A stretch of DNA of 64,000 bases, from contig NZ_FTOJ01000001.1 of NCBI RefSeq assembly GCF_900156685.1, positions 496,001 to 560,000 on the forward strand. Direction: 5' to 3'. Each line of letters starts with the position of its first letter. The stretch's first letter is position 1. Made by a program: the position numbers and the translations under genes. The notes under the pieces were generated by a model, which was not told the origin of the DNA, ran no database searches, and worked only from the letters and a program-made list of their open reading frames with translations. Shown here in pieces: positions 27,098-35,852 of this stretch. This DNA comes from Chryseobacterium piscicola. GTDB lineage: Bacteria; Bacteroidota; Bacteroidia; Flavobacteriales; Weeksellaceae.

Positions 27098-28189
27098 TTA
27101 ATTCAAATCATTGGTGTACTGGGAAGCATAGTATTTTTGGTAATCACCAGAAGTTACGTTCTCCAGCCAGTCTTTATTCTCCAAAAACCAGTCAATAGTT
27201 TTTCCTAAACCTTGTTCGAAAGTTACTGATGGTTTCCAGCCCAGATCTTTGTTGAGTTTGGAAGCATCAATGGCGTAGCGTTTGTCGTGGCCCGGTCTGT
27301 CTTTCACATAAGTGATGAGTTTTTCTGAATGACCTGCAGGATTTCCAAGTTTTTCATCCATTTGTTTGATGAGTTCTTTCACCAAATCAATGTTTTGCCA
27401 TTCGTTGAAACCACCAATATTATAAGTTTCACCAGTTTTTGATTCATTAAAAATTTGGTGAATTGCTTTAGCATGATCAATTACGAATAACCAGTCTCTG
27501 GTATATTTTCCGTCGCCATATATTGGTAAGGGCTTTTCATTAATAATGTTTGAAATACAAAGCGGAATTAATTTTTCTGGAAAATGATTAGGTCCGTAAT
27601 TGTTTGAACAGTTGGAAAGAATGAACGGCATTCCGTAGGTATTACCGTAAGCTCTTACCAAGTGGTCTGAAGCCGCTTTTGAAGCCGAATAAGGCGATTG
27701 CGGATCGTATGGCGTTGTTTCTAAGAAGAATCCTGTTTCGCCTAAGCTTCCGTAAACTTCGTCTGTAGAAACGTGATAAAATAAATTTTGTCTCGGCTCA
27801 TTGGGAAATCTTCCGTGAGTGTGATCGGGGTTTAAAGTCCAAAATTCAATACAAAGATTCAAAAGATTGGCAGTACCGTTCACATTGGTGTTAATGAAAG
27901 CATTGGGGTCTGTAATGCTTCTGTCTACATGGCTTTCTGCGGCTAAATGTACCACAGCATCCGGATTGTATTTTTCAAAAACTTTTCTTAATTCTTCGGG
28001 TTTTGTAATGTCTGCTTTTTCGAAAACATAATTGGGTTCGTTTTCGATATCTTTTAGGTTTTCTAAATTTCCGGCATAGGTTAAAGCATCAAGATTGATG
28101 ATCTTCGAACCTGGATTGTTTTTTACAAATTCACGAACTACGTGTGAACCAATGAAACCGGCACCTCCGGTAATGATAATATTTTTCAT
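27098..28189 (-). CDS. rmlB: dTDP-glucose 4,6-dehydratase (RmlB)
   Basis: Extended SDR enzyme with the NAD-binding loop GGAGFIGSH near the N-terminus, HLAAESHVDRSI, STDEVYGSLG and YSASKAASDHLVRAYGNTYG, which holds the catalytic YxxxK. The 363-residue length is normal. A longer frame would start with GTG at 28207; the ATG at 28189 gives the standard MKNIIITGG start. It removes water from dTDP-glucose to form dTDP-4-keto-6-deoxyglucose. A gap of 163 bp separates it from rmlA. No rmlC or rmlD follows, so rhamnose is not the likely product. Confidence 0.96.
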   Translation of the reverse strand: MKNIIITGGAGFIGSHVVREFVKNNPGSKIINLDALTYAGNLENLKDIENEPNYVFEKADITKPEELRKVFEKYNPDAVVHLAAESHVDRSITDPNAFINTNVNGTANLLNLCIEFWTLNPDHTHGRFPNEPRQNLFYHVSTDEVYGSLGETGFFLETTPYDPQSPYSASKAASDHLVRAYGNTYGMPFILSNCSNNYGPNHFPEKLIPLCISNIINEKPLPIYGDGKYTRDWLFVIDHAKAIHQIFNESKTGETYNIGGFNEWQNIDLVKELIKQMDEKLGNPAGHSEKLITYVKDRPGHDKRYAIDASKLNKDLGWKPSVTFEQGLGKTIDWFLENKDWLENVTSGDYQKYYASQYTNDLN

Positions 28190-28341
28190 ATTGCTATGCT
28201 TTTTCACAAATCTTCTTTGTGTTGAACCACATTGTGGATTGTTTAATCGTTTTTTTTACCAAAGTTTTGCATGAGACTGTCTACATTGAAGAATAAACAG
28301 GTTTCTGCATTTCAGTTTTTACTCCGGCTCTTTGTGTTGGG

Positions 28342-29655
28342 CTATTGTAGAACCGTTTTTCTTCCTATCGACTTATAGAAAAACCCGTTCTGCTCAGGAG
28401 TTTCCAGAGGGAACATATTTCTGCCGTCAAAAATCGCTTTGTTTTTGAGTTTTTCACCTAAAATTTTAAAGTTAGGATTTTTAAATTCTGGCCATTCAGT
28501 AGCAATGAAAAGGGCGTCTGCATTTTCTGCTGCATCATACATCGTTTTGGCGTAAGTGATTTTGTCGCCCAGAATTTTTCTTACATTAGCTTCAGCAATA
28601 AGATCGTATGCTACTACTTTAGCTCCTTTTTGAAGAAGTAATTCTATATTATCTAAAGAAGAAGCTTCTCTGATGTCGTCTGTATTAGCTTTGAAGGCAA
28701 GGCCCCAAAAGGCAATTGTTTTTCCCTCTAAGCTTCCGCCAAAGTATTTTTCAATTTCTGAAACTAAAATTACTTTTTGAGAACTGTTGACATTTTCGGT
28801 AGCTTCAAGAATTTGAAAATTAAAATTTTCATCTTTCCCAGATTTAATTAGAGCTTTCACGTCTTTCGGGAAACAGCTTCCGCCATATCCTATTCCAGGA
28901 AACAAGAAACGGTGTCCTATTCTGTCGTCACTTCCCATTCCAAGGCGTACTTTATCTACATCTGCACCTACTTTTTCACAATAGTTGGCGATTTCATTCA
29001 TGAAGGTAATTTTTACCGCTAAGAATGAGTTGGAGGCATATTTCGTTAATTCAGATGATTTCTCATCCATAAATATAATAGGAATTCCTGTATTAGTGAA
29101 AGGCTGGTAGATTTGCGCCATGATGTCTTTTGCTCTATCAGAACTTGATCCTACAACCACTCTGGCAGGATTCATAGAATCTTCCACGGCAAAACCTTCT
29201 CTTAAAAATTCAGGATTAGAAACAACATCGAAGGGAATTTGAGTTTTGGAAGCAATTACTTCCGAAACTTTGTCTGCCGTTCCCACAGGTACGGTGCTTT
29301 TATTAACGACAACTTTGTAATCTGTCATCATTTCGCCAATGTCATTGGCTACTTTTAATACATAGGAAAGGTCTGCAGAGCCGTCTTCACCCGGAGGCGT
29401 GGGCAGTGCAAGATAGATAACTTCACTTTTGTCTAAAGCTTCCTTAAGATTGGTAGTGAAAAAAAGTCTTTCAGACTGTATATTTCTAAGGAACATTTCT
29501 TCAAGATTGGGTTCGTAGATAGGAACAATTCCTTGTTTCATGCCTTCTACCTTTTTTTGGTCGATATCCACACAATAGACCGAATTTCCCAGCTCAGCAA
29601 GTGTGGTTCCTGTAACCAAGCCTACGTATCCTGTTCCTACAATAGTAATATTCAA
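28342..29655 (-). CDS. ugd: UDP-glucose 6-dehydrogenase (TTG start)
   Basis: 437 residues with the NAD-binding start MNITIVGTGYVGLVTG, NPEFLREGFAV, the catalytic Cys in GYGGSCFPKDVKAL and the late WGLAFKANTDDIREA. This is the UDP-glucose/GDP-mannose dehydrogenase family, and the Ugd type best fits. It oxidises UDP-glucose to UDP-glucuronate, a donor for acidic polysaccharides. The only standard start giving the right N-terminus is TTG at 29655; an in-frame stop lies 15 bases upstream of it. A -7-like TATTTTTG lies at 29683-29690 on the minus strand. Confidence 0.93.
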   Translation of the reverse strand: MNITIVGTGYVGLVTGTTLAELGNSVYCVDIDQKKVEGMKQGIVPIYEPNLEEMFLRNIQSERLFFTTNLKEALDKSEVIYLALPTPPGEDGSADLSYVLKVANDIGEMMTDYKVVVNKSTVPVGTADKVSEVIASKTQIPFDVVSNPEFLREGFAVEDSMNPARVVVGSSSDRAKDIMAQIYQPFTNTGIPIIFMDEKSSELTKYASNSFLAVKITFMNEIANYCEKVGADVDKVRLGMGSDDRIGHRFLFPGIGYGGSCFPKDVKALIKSGKDENFNFQILEATENVNSSQKVILVSEIEKYFGGSLEGKTIAFWGLAFKANTDDIREASSLDNIELLLQKGAKVVAYDLIAEANVRKILGDKITYAKTMYDAAENADALFIATEWPEFKNPNFKILGEKLKNKAIFDGRNMFPLETPEQNGFFYKSIGRKTVLQ

Positions 29656-29682
29656 AATTATATGTTTTTAATAAATTTTCGA

Positions 29683-29690
29683 CAAAAATA
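29683..29690 (-). promoter_or_regulatory. Possible -7 promoter element of ugd
   Basis: Reads TATTTTTG on the minus strand, matching TAnnTTTG, 27 nt before the TTG start of ugd. There is no convincing TTTG at the -33 distance, so support is limited. Confidence 0.35.
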
Positions 29691-29925
29691 CTAAAAATAC
29701 TCACACTGTCTTTTAAATTAATGATAAGTTGATGAAATGAAAAATAGAATGATGGTATTTTAACAATTATATTTCGTTGCACAATTTATCTTGAAGTTGG
29801 ATTTAGCTGCATTTAATTTCACACCTTTTTGCTCAGAAAGTAAAAAAAAAAGCATTAGCACAAAAAAAATCACTTTTAGCTTCAATAGTTTAGGCGAGAG
29901 ATGTAAATAAAACAGGTGTCTTATA

Positions 29926-30414
29926 CTACCAATTATCAGTTGTCGTAATTCCGCCATCCGTCCACAACCATTCAATTTTTTGATAGTTGAACGCTATTTC
30001 TTCGTATTCTGCAAGGTTCACAAGATCAGGGTTTTTATTATTTGGCATCCTGAATTTAATGTCTACTACACAGGCATTGGTTAATTTTATCGTATAATGT
30101 TGTCTTTCTTTATCAATTCCGGTATTGGCAGATTTTTGGGGAGTCCAAAATTGAAGTTCAAACTCGGTAATCAGTTCGTTGTTGACTAGGGAATTGTACA
30201 AAAGAGGGGTTGCTTTGTCTAGTTCTTTCGTTATTATTAAAGATTTGTGTATTCGCTTTCCAGTAGCCAATCCGGTTGTGGTGTCTCGCGGAGAAGTAAT
30301 GTCGTGGTTTGCGGCAATCACTAGAATTTTGTTTTCTCTACCTTTATGTGTTACAGAGCCTTTAATTTCGCCCTGTTTTTGACCTTTGAGTTTTAAATAC
30401 GCATTAAGTGCCAT
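29926..30414 (-). CDS. Hcp-family (TssD, proteobacterial type) secretion tube protein, orphan
   Basis: 162 residues matching the Hcp family of type VI secretion from memory: an initial strand AYLKLKGQKQG, a segment around HDITSPRD, then GKRIHKSLIITKELDKATPL, LLYNSL, FWTP, HYTIKL and FNYQKIEWLW, ending with a DNW tail. Hcp forms hexameric rings that stack into the T6SS inner tube and can carry effectors. It resembles the Hcp2-like form known from Proteobacteria rather than the short TssD usual in Bacteroidota. No other T6SS gene is in the window. A perfect 14-bp inverted repeat lies upstream. Confidence 0.82.
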   Translation of the reverse strand: MALNAYLKLKGQKQGEIKGSVTHKGRENKILVIAANHDITSPRDTTTGLATGKRIHKSLIITKELDKATPLLYNSLVNNELITEFELQFWTPQKSANTGIDKERQHYTIKLTNACVVDIKFRMPNNKNPDLVNLAEYEEIAFNYQKIEWLWTDGGITTTDNW

Positions 30415-30448
30415 TTTGTGAGGTATTAGTTTTAGTAAAAATAAGTAT

Positions 30449-30496
30449 AAATTACTGATAATGCAATTGTTATTTTAGTAGTATTATCAGTAATTT
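30449..30496. repeat. Perfect 14-bp inverted repeat upstream of the hcp-like gene
   Basis: Arms AAATTACTGATAAT (30449-30462) and ATTATCAGTAATTT (30483-30496) are exact complements, separated by 20 nt. The element lies 35-82 bp upstream of the hcp-like start, between it and the divergent rimP promoter. It could be an operator for a dimeric regulator, a stable mRNA leader, or a small mobile-element remnant; no flanking duplication is seen. Confidence 0.65.
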
Positions 30497-30589
30497 GTAA
30501 TCTTTAAAACAATTTAAACTGAAGGTTTGTGAGCTTAAAACAGGAGTTGGTAAAAAATCAACATCATATCAATCTGATTATGAGTCTTA

Positions 30590-30621
30590 TTTGCATTTTC
30601 TCAAAAATTGTCTTATATTTG
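30590..30621 (+). promoter_or_regulatory. Promoter of the rimP-nusA-infB operon
   Basis: TTTG at 30590-30593 and TATATTTG at 30614-30621, separated by 20 nt, match the Bacteroidota sigma-ABfr consensus (TTTG, about 19 nt, TAnnTTTG). Transcription should start near 30626-30628, giving a leader of about 70 nt before the rimP ATG. Confidence 0.75.
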
Positions 30622-30645
30622 CCAAAGATTTACGGGAAAAATGAG

Positions 30646-30671
30646 AAGGCTTCGAGAAGAAAGCCTTTTTT
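30646..30671 (+). terminator. Leader hairpin with T run before rimP (possible attenuator)
   Basis: A 7-bp stem (AAGGCTT at 30646-30652, AAGCCTT at 30661-30667) with an 8-nt loop runs into a T tract ending at 30671. It lies between the promoter and the rimP ATG, so it can act as an attenuator of the operon rather than as a terminator of an upstream gene. Confidence 0.55.
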
Positions 30672-30697
30672 CGTACTGTAAACCATTAGTATAACGT

Positions 30698-31165
30698 ATG
30701 GAGTTTAGAAAAAAAATTGAAGACTTATTAAACGAGTTTCTCTCAACCAGAGAAGACCTTTTTTTAATTGATTTAAAATTTTCAGCCGGAGACGATATCA
30801 CGGTAATTCTTGATGGCGATAATGGAGTGTCTGTGCAGGATTGCCTTGATGCAAGCCGTGCAATAGAATTCAACATGGATCGTGAAGAGCATGATTTTAG
30901 CCTTCAGGTAATGTCTGCAGGATTGAGTGAGCCTTTGTCTACACCGCGACAGTTTCAAAAAAACATTGGGAGAGAAATTGAAGTGATGTTTGAGAATTCA
31001 GATAAAATTGAGGGCGAGCTGGCTAAAGTAGATGAAGAAAAAATAACATTGGTTCTTCGCTACAGGAAACCCAAAGAGGTTGGTAAAGGCAAAGTAGATG
31101 CTATAGAAGAAAAAGATATTTCGTACAGCGAGATCAAAAAAGCATTGGTGGTAATTAAATTTTAA
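30698..31165 (+). CDS. rimP: Ribosome maturation factor RimP
   Basis: 155 residues with the RimP N-terminal alpha/beta domain (ITVILDGDNGVSVQDCLDASR and VMSAGLSEPL) and a C-terminal SH3-like domain (around IEVMFENSDKIEGEL). RimP helps maturation of the 30S subunit. It is the first gene of the conserved rimP-nusA-infB operon, 90 bp before nusA. The ATG at 30698 is preceded by a promoter and hairpin leader. Confidence 0.95.
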   Translation: MEFRKKIEDLLNEFLSTREDLFLIDLKFSAGDDITVILDGDNGVSVQDCLDASRAIEFNMDREEHDFSLQVMSAGLSEPLSTPRQFQKNIGREIEVMFENSDKIEGELAKVDEEKITLVLRYRKPKEVGKGKVDAIEEKDISYSEIKKALVVIKF

Positions 31166-31255
31166 CTAAAGTAAGAGTGAAATCAAAACGAAAAAGGTTT
31201 GTATAAAACTTAAAAGATTTGCTTTACATTTTTACATTTTATAAAAATAATATAG

Positions 31256-32491
31256 ATGGATAATATAGCGTTGATTGAATCATTTGGTGATTTTAAAGAC
31301 GAAAAAGGGATCAGTAAAATTGATCTGATGGCAATTATTGAAGATGCTCTGAAAACTCTTTTGAGAAAAAGATTTGATTCTGATGACCATTTTGATGTGA
31401 TTGTAAATCCTGATAAAGGAGATTTTCAGATTTTTTTGAATAAAACAATCGTGGAAGACGAAATGTCTGAAGATGATGATCTTGAAATTGAAATTTCTGA
31501 AGCAAAAAAGATTGATCCTACATTTGAAGTAGGTGAAGATTTTACAATGGAAATTCCTGTTGCGCAATTGGGAAGAAGAAATATTCTTACCCTAAAGCAA
31601 ATTTTGGCGACAAAATTACAAGAACACAACAACGCAATGCTTTATGACCAGTTTAGAGATCGTATTGGCGAAATAGTAATCGGAGAAATTCATCACATTC
31701 GTCACAAACACGTTATTCTTTTGGATGATGAAGGAAATGAATTCATACTTCCAAAAGAAAATCAAATCCCTGCCGACTTCTTTAAAAAAGGAGAAAACAT
31801 CAGAGCAATTGTAGAAAGTGTAGATTTTAAAGGTTCTAAACCGCAAATTATTATTTCAAGAACAGCGCCTAAATTTTTAGAAAAATTGCTTGAGCTTGAA
31901 ATTCCTGAAATCCAAGATGGAACAATCATTCTTAAAAAAGTAGTGAGAATTCCTGGAGAAAAAGCAAAAATCGCCGTAGATGCCTACGACGACAGAATAG
32001 ATCCAGTGGGAGCTTGTGTAGGTGTGAAAGGTTCTAGAATTCACGGAGTTGTAAGAGAATTGAGAAACGAAAATATCGACGTAATCCAATGGGCGAAGAA
32101 TCCTGAACTTTTGGTAAAAAGAGCTTTAGGTAACGTAATCATTAATAAAATAGACATCAACGAAGAAACCAATTATGCATTGGTTTATACTCCAGTTGAA
32201 GAAATTTCTAAAGTGATTGGTAAGCAAGGACAAAACATCAGGCTGGCTTCTTGGCTGAGTGGCTTCGAAATTGATGTTTACAGAGAGGCTAGTGAAGATG
32301 ATGACGTAGAATTGAGAGAATTTGACGACGATATCGAAGCATGGGTATTGGAAGAATTCAGAAAGGTGGGTCTTACCACAGCGAAATCTGTATTAGATAA
32401 AGATACACAGACTTTACTGAATATGGTGGATCTTGAAGAAGAAACAATTGAAGAAGTGAAGAAAGTTCTTAAGGAAGAATTTGAAGACTAA
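31256..32491 (+). CDS. nusA: Transcription termination/antitermination factor NusA
   Basis: 411 residues with the N-terminal RNA-polymerase-binding domain, an S1 domain (around RDRIGEIVIGEIHHIRHKHV) and two KH domains (ACVGVKGSRIHGVVREL; VIGKQGQNIRLASWLSG). It lacks the long acidic C-terminal repeats of the E. coli protein (495 residues), which is normal in this phylum. It modulates pausing, termination and antitermination by RNA polymerase. It is the second gene of the operon. Confidence 0.96.
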   Translation: MDNIALIESFGDFKDEKGISKIDLMAIIEDALKTLLRKRFDSDDHFDVIVNPDKGDFQIFLNKTIVEDEMSEDDDLEIEISEAKKIDPTFEVGEDFTMEIPVAQLGRRNILTLKQILATKLQEHNNAMLYDQFRDRIGEIVIGEIHHIRHKHVILLDDEGNEFILPKENQIPADFFKKGENIRAIVESVDFKGSKPQIIISRTAPKFLEKLLELEIPEIQDGTIILKKVVRIPGEKAKIAVDAYDDRIDPVGACVGVKGSRIHGVVRELRNENIDVIQWAKNPELLVKRALGNVIINKIDINEETNYALVYTPVEEISKVIGKQGQNIRLASWLSGFEIDVYREASEDDDVELREFDDDIEAWVLEEFRKVGLTTAKSVLDKDTQTLLNMVDLEEETIEEVKKVLKEEFED

Positions 32492-32566
32492 ACAATAGTT
32501 TATAAATCTTTATAAAAAGTAGAAATTACTTTAATTTTAAAAATTAGAAAACAGTAAAAATATTAG

Positions 32567-35545
32567 ATGCCAAAAATTAGATTAAATAAAGCGGTAAAGG
32601 AATTCAATATTTCAACATCCAGATTAGTAGAGTTTTTACAGTCGAAGGGTATTGAAGTTGAAGCCAATCCTAACGCTCAATTAGAAGAAGCGGCATATTC
32701 TGCATTGGAAGCTGAGTTTGCCAAAGATGGCGAGCAGAGAAAAGCTTCCCATGAGGTGGTGATTACCAAAGTACCAGAAGAAAAACTGGAAATAGAGGAA
32801 AAGAAAACCCCTGAAGTAATAAGAGCTAAATCAAACAGACCTGAAACTAAAATTTTAGGTAAAATAGATCTGGAAGGTAAAAAACCTGAGCCAGAGACTG
32901 TAGTTCCTGAGGCACCAAAACCAGTTGAGGTAGAGCAGCCTAAAGAAATTCCGGTGCAAAAAACAACCCCGGAAAAACAGGAATTTAAAGTTCTTGATAA
33001 AATTGATCTTTCACTAATCGAGTCTAAAAGCAGACCCGTAAAAAAAGAACAACCTAAACAAGAAGAAAAGAAAGTAGCTGAGAAACCGGCAGAGCCTGTA
33101 AAAGAAACTCCAAAACCAATTGAAGTAAAAGCAGAAGTGAAAGCAGAAGTGAAACCAGTTGAAACAAAACCGGTTGAAGTGAAGGTAGAAGAGCCAAAAC
33201 CCGAAACTCCTGCTGAACCTGAATCTCAAAAAATTGAGACGGTTTATCAAAAATTAGACGGGCCGAAAATTGTAGGTGAGAAAATTGACTTAACTCAGTT
33301 TGCTCCGAAGCAAAGTGCTGCGGCTAAGAAAAAGAGAAAAAGAATTGAAAAACCTGGTGGCCCTAATCAAAATACAGGAAACAACCAACAAGGTGGAAAT
33401 AATCAGGGTGGACAAAACCGTCCTCAGGGTCAGAATGGCCCAGGAGGAAACCGTCCTCCAGGACAAGGTGGTCCTCAAGGAAATAGACCTCCGGGACAAG
33501 GCGGCCAAAACCGTCCAGGTGGTCCAGGTGGAAACAGACCTCCAGGACAAGGCGGACAAAACCGTCCGGGTGGACAAGGCGGCGGAAACCGTTTCGGAAA
33601 CAACAACAGACCTGGGCAAAGAACTATGCCTGTAGAGCTCACAGATGAGCAAGTTAAAAATCAGATCAAGGAAACCCTTGAGAAATTAACCAATAAAGGA
33701 GGTAAATCTAAATCTGCTAAACATAGAAAAGATAAGAGAAGTTACCGTAGAGAGCAAGACGAACGTCAGCAAGAAATTGACGCAGCAGACAGAACATTAA
33801 AAGTAACCGAGTTCATCACAGTTGGTGAATTGGCAAGTTTAATGAACGTTTCTCCTACAGAAGTTATTTCAGCTTGTTTTTCTCTAGGAGTAATGGTTAC
33901 CATGAACCAAAGACTAGAAGCTGATACCTTATTATTAGTAACAGACGAGTTTGGTTATAAAATAGAATTCTCAGATGCTGATCTTGAAGATACAGAAGCT
34001 GATGATGAAATAGATACAGAAGATACTCTTGTTTCAAGAGCACCAATAGTAACGGTAATGGGGCACGTAGACCACGGTAAAACTTCATTGTTGGATTACG
34101 TAAGAAAAACCAACGTTATCGCTGGTGAATCTGGAGGAATTACCCAGCACATCGGGGCATACAATGTGAAACTAGAAAATGGTCAAAGAATTACATTCTT
34201 AGATACACCTGGTCACGAAGCATTTACAGCAATGAGAGCGAGAGGTGCACAGGTTACAGATATTGCAATTATCGTAATCGCTGCCGATGATGACGTGATG
34301 CCTCAAACAAAAGAAGCAATCTCTCATGCACAGGCTGCGGGTGTACCAATGATTATTGCAATCAATAAGGTTGATAAGCCGAATGCAAACCCAGATAACA
34401 TCCGTCAACAACTTTCGGGAATGAATATTCTTGTTGAAGAATGGGGTGGAAATGTTCAAGCTCAGGAAATTTCAGCTAAAATGGGTAACAATATGGATCT
34501 TCTTTTAGAAAAAGTATTGTTACAGGCAGAAATGCTAGAATTGAAAGCTAATCCTGAACGTGCTGCCAATGGAGTTGTAATTGAAGCATCTTTAGATAAA
34601 GGTAGAGGTTATGTGGCAACAATGTTGGTACAGTCTGGAACTTTAAAAGTTGGAGATTATGTAGTAGCAGGAAAAAACCATGGTAAAGTAAAAGCTTTGC
34701 TAGACGAAAGAGGTAAAAATCTTGAAGAAGCAGGTCCTTCTATTCCGGCAACAATCTTAGGATTAGACGGAGCACCTACAGCAGGGGATAAATTCAGAGT
34801 TTACGCAGATGAAAGTGAAGGTAAAGCAATCGCTAACAAGAGAGAGCAGTTACAAAGAGAACTTTCTATCAGAACCAAGAAACATACGACACTTGAAGAA
34901 CTGGGTAGACGTATTGCTTTAGGAGAATTCAAAGAATTGAACATCATCTTGAAAGGTGACGTGGATGGTTCAGTAGAAGCACTTTCTGATCAATTACAAA
35001 GGTTATCAACAGAAGAAATCAGTGTCAACATTCTTCACTCAGGTGTAGGACAGATTACTGAATCTGATATCAACTTAGCTGCAGCTTCAGATGCAATTAT
35101 TATCGGCTTTAATGTAAGAGCTGGTGCTAATGCAAAAGAATTGGCAGACCGTGAAGAAATCGAGATCAGAACTTACTCTATTATCTACAAAGCAATTGAT
35201 GAAGTAAAAGAAGCGATGGAGGGAATGCTTTCTCCGGAAATTCAGGAGCAGGTAATTGGTAACGTAGAAATCCGTGAGGTATTCAAAATTTCAAAAGTAG
35301 GTACCATTGCAGGTTGTATGGTTCTTACCGGAAAAGTAACCAGACAATCTAAGATCCGTTTATTGAGAGATGGTATTGTGAAGTTTGAAGGCGAACTTGA
35401 AAGTTTGAAACGTTTCAAAGATGACGTAAGAGAAGTTACAAAAGGATACGAATGTGGTTTAAACCTTAAAGGTTATAACGATATTGAAGAGAATGATATT
35501 CTAGAAGTATACGAAGAAGTAGCAGTGAAGAAAAAGCTTAAATAA
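32567..35545 (+). CDS. infB: Translation initiation factor IF-2
   Basis: 992 residues. The N-terminal IF2_N domain ([20 protein letters not shown]) is followed by a Lys/Glu/Pro-rich linker. A Gly/Asn/Pro/Gln-rich repeat region comes next, around residues 265-350, with repeated GNRPPGQGG units. After a second IF2_N-like segment comes the GTPase domain, with GHVDHGKT near residue 500, DTPGHE and NKVD, and then the beta-barrel and C-terminal domains that bind fMet-tRNA. It is the last gene of the operon, and a strong terminator follows. Confidence 0.97.
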   Translation: MPKIRLNKAVKEFNISTSRLVEFLQSKGIEVEANPNAQLEEAAYSALEAEFAKDGEQRKASHEVVITKVPEEKLEIEEKKTPEVIRAKSNRPETKILGKIDLEGKKPEPETVVPEAPKPVEVEQPKEIPVQKTTPEKQEFKVLDKIDLSLIESKSRPVKKEQPKQEEKKVAEKPAEPVKETPKPIEVKAEVKAEVKPVETKPVEVKVEEPKPETPAEPESQKIETVYQKLDGPKIVGEKIDLTQFAPKQSAAAKKKRKRIEKPGGPNQNTGNNQQGGNNQGGQNRPQGQNGPGGNRPPGQGGPQGNRPPGQGGQNRPGGPGGNRPPGQGGQNRPGGQGGGNRFGNNNRPGQRTMPVELTDEQVKNQIKETLEKLTNKGGKSKSAKHRKDKRSYRREQDERQQEIDAADRTLKVTEFITVGELASLMNVSPTEVISACFSLGVMVTMNQRLEADTLLLVTDEFGYKIEFSDADLEDTEADDEIDTEDTLVSRAPIVTVMGHVDHGKTSLLDYVRKTNVIAGESGGITQHIGAYNVKLENGQRITFLDTPGHEAFTAMRARGAQVTDIAIIVIAADDDVMPQTKEAISHAQAAGVPMIIAINKVDKPNANPDNIRQQLSGMNILVEEWGGNVQAQEISAKMGNNMDLLLEKVLLQAEMLELKANPERAANGVVIEASLDKGRGYVATMLVQSGTLKVGDYVVAGKNHGKVKALLDERGKNLEEAGPSIPATILGLDGAPTAGDKFRVYADESEGKAIANKREQLQRELSIRTKKHTTLEELGRRIALGEFKELNIILKGDVDGSVEALSDQLQRLSTEEISVNILHSGVGQITESDINLAAASDAIIIGFNVRAGANAKELADREEIEIRTYSIIYKAIDEVKEAMEGMLSPEIQEQVIGNVEIREVFKISKVGTIAGCMVLTGKVTRQSKIRLLRDGIVKFEGELESLKRFKDDVREVTKGYECGLNLKGYNDIEENDILEVYEEVAVKKKLK
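33361..33635 (+). repeat. Tandem repeat region in infB encoding a Gly-rich linker
   Basis: Imperfect in-frame repeats encode units such as GNRPPGQGG and QNRPGG. The DNA repeats are close enough to make length change by slippage likely between strains. It is part of the coding sequence and not a CRISPR or mobile element. Confidence 0.8.
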
Positions 35546-35571
35546 GCTATTTAATGCATAAATAATTGAAC

Positions 35572-35600
35572 CCCACTTTCTCAACGGAAGTGGGTTTTTT
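35572..35600 (+). terminator. Intrinsic terminator after infB
   Basis: A 7-bp stem CCCACTT (35572-35578) with AAGTGGG (35588-35594), a 9-nt loop and six T residues, 26 bp beyond the infB stop. Confidence 0.88.
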
Positions 35601-35793
35601 AGTAAATATTTCTAATTTAGAACAAGTCTAAACAAAAATTTTAATATTAGTTAATTTATGTTAATGTTAATGATATTGAATGTATTATTAAAAGAGTCAC
35701 TCAAATACTTAATCTATATTAAATTATAAACAATATATTAACTAAATGTTTGTTTAAATAATGATTTTATTCACATATTGTTGATAACTAAAG

Positions 35794-35824
35794 TTTGGTA
35801 AGTTGGCAATTTTTAACATATTTG
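35794..35824 (+). promoter_or_regulatory. Promoter of the SusC/SusD pair
   Basis: TTTG at 35794-35797, a 19-nt spacer and CATATTTG at 35817-35824 (one mismatch to TAnnTTTG). Transcription would start near 35830, about 23 nt before the ATG at 35853. Confidence 0.6.
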
Positions 35825-35852
35825 CAAAAGTTAAATATTAAAATTTGTTAAT

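Larger units (their letters stand above)
35546..35852. other. Intergenic region between infB and the SusC-like gene
   Basis: It holds the infB terminator at its left end and a promoter at its right end. Between them is very AT-rich sequence with repeated TTAA/GTTAAT words and no open frame. No RNA gene or riboswitch is recognised. Confidence 0.6.

Noticed and set aside
29760..29975. 71-codon minus-strand frame after the hcp-like gene
   Set aside because: It overlaps the end of the hcp-like gene in another frame, has no start signal, and its hydrophobic stretch arises from T-rich DNA.
33361..33635. Possible CRISPR-like array
   Set aside because: The repeats are in frame, abutting and coding, with no unique spacers and no cas genes nearby.
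33290..33652. Overlapping frames on both strands in the infB repeat region
   Set aside because: They follow from the repeated codons of the Gly-rich IF-2 linker; the products are repetitive Arg/Ser/Thr or Val/Asp strings.
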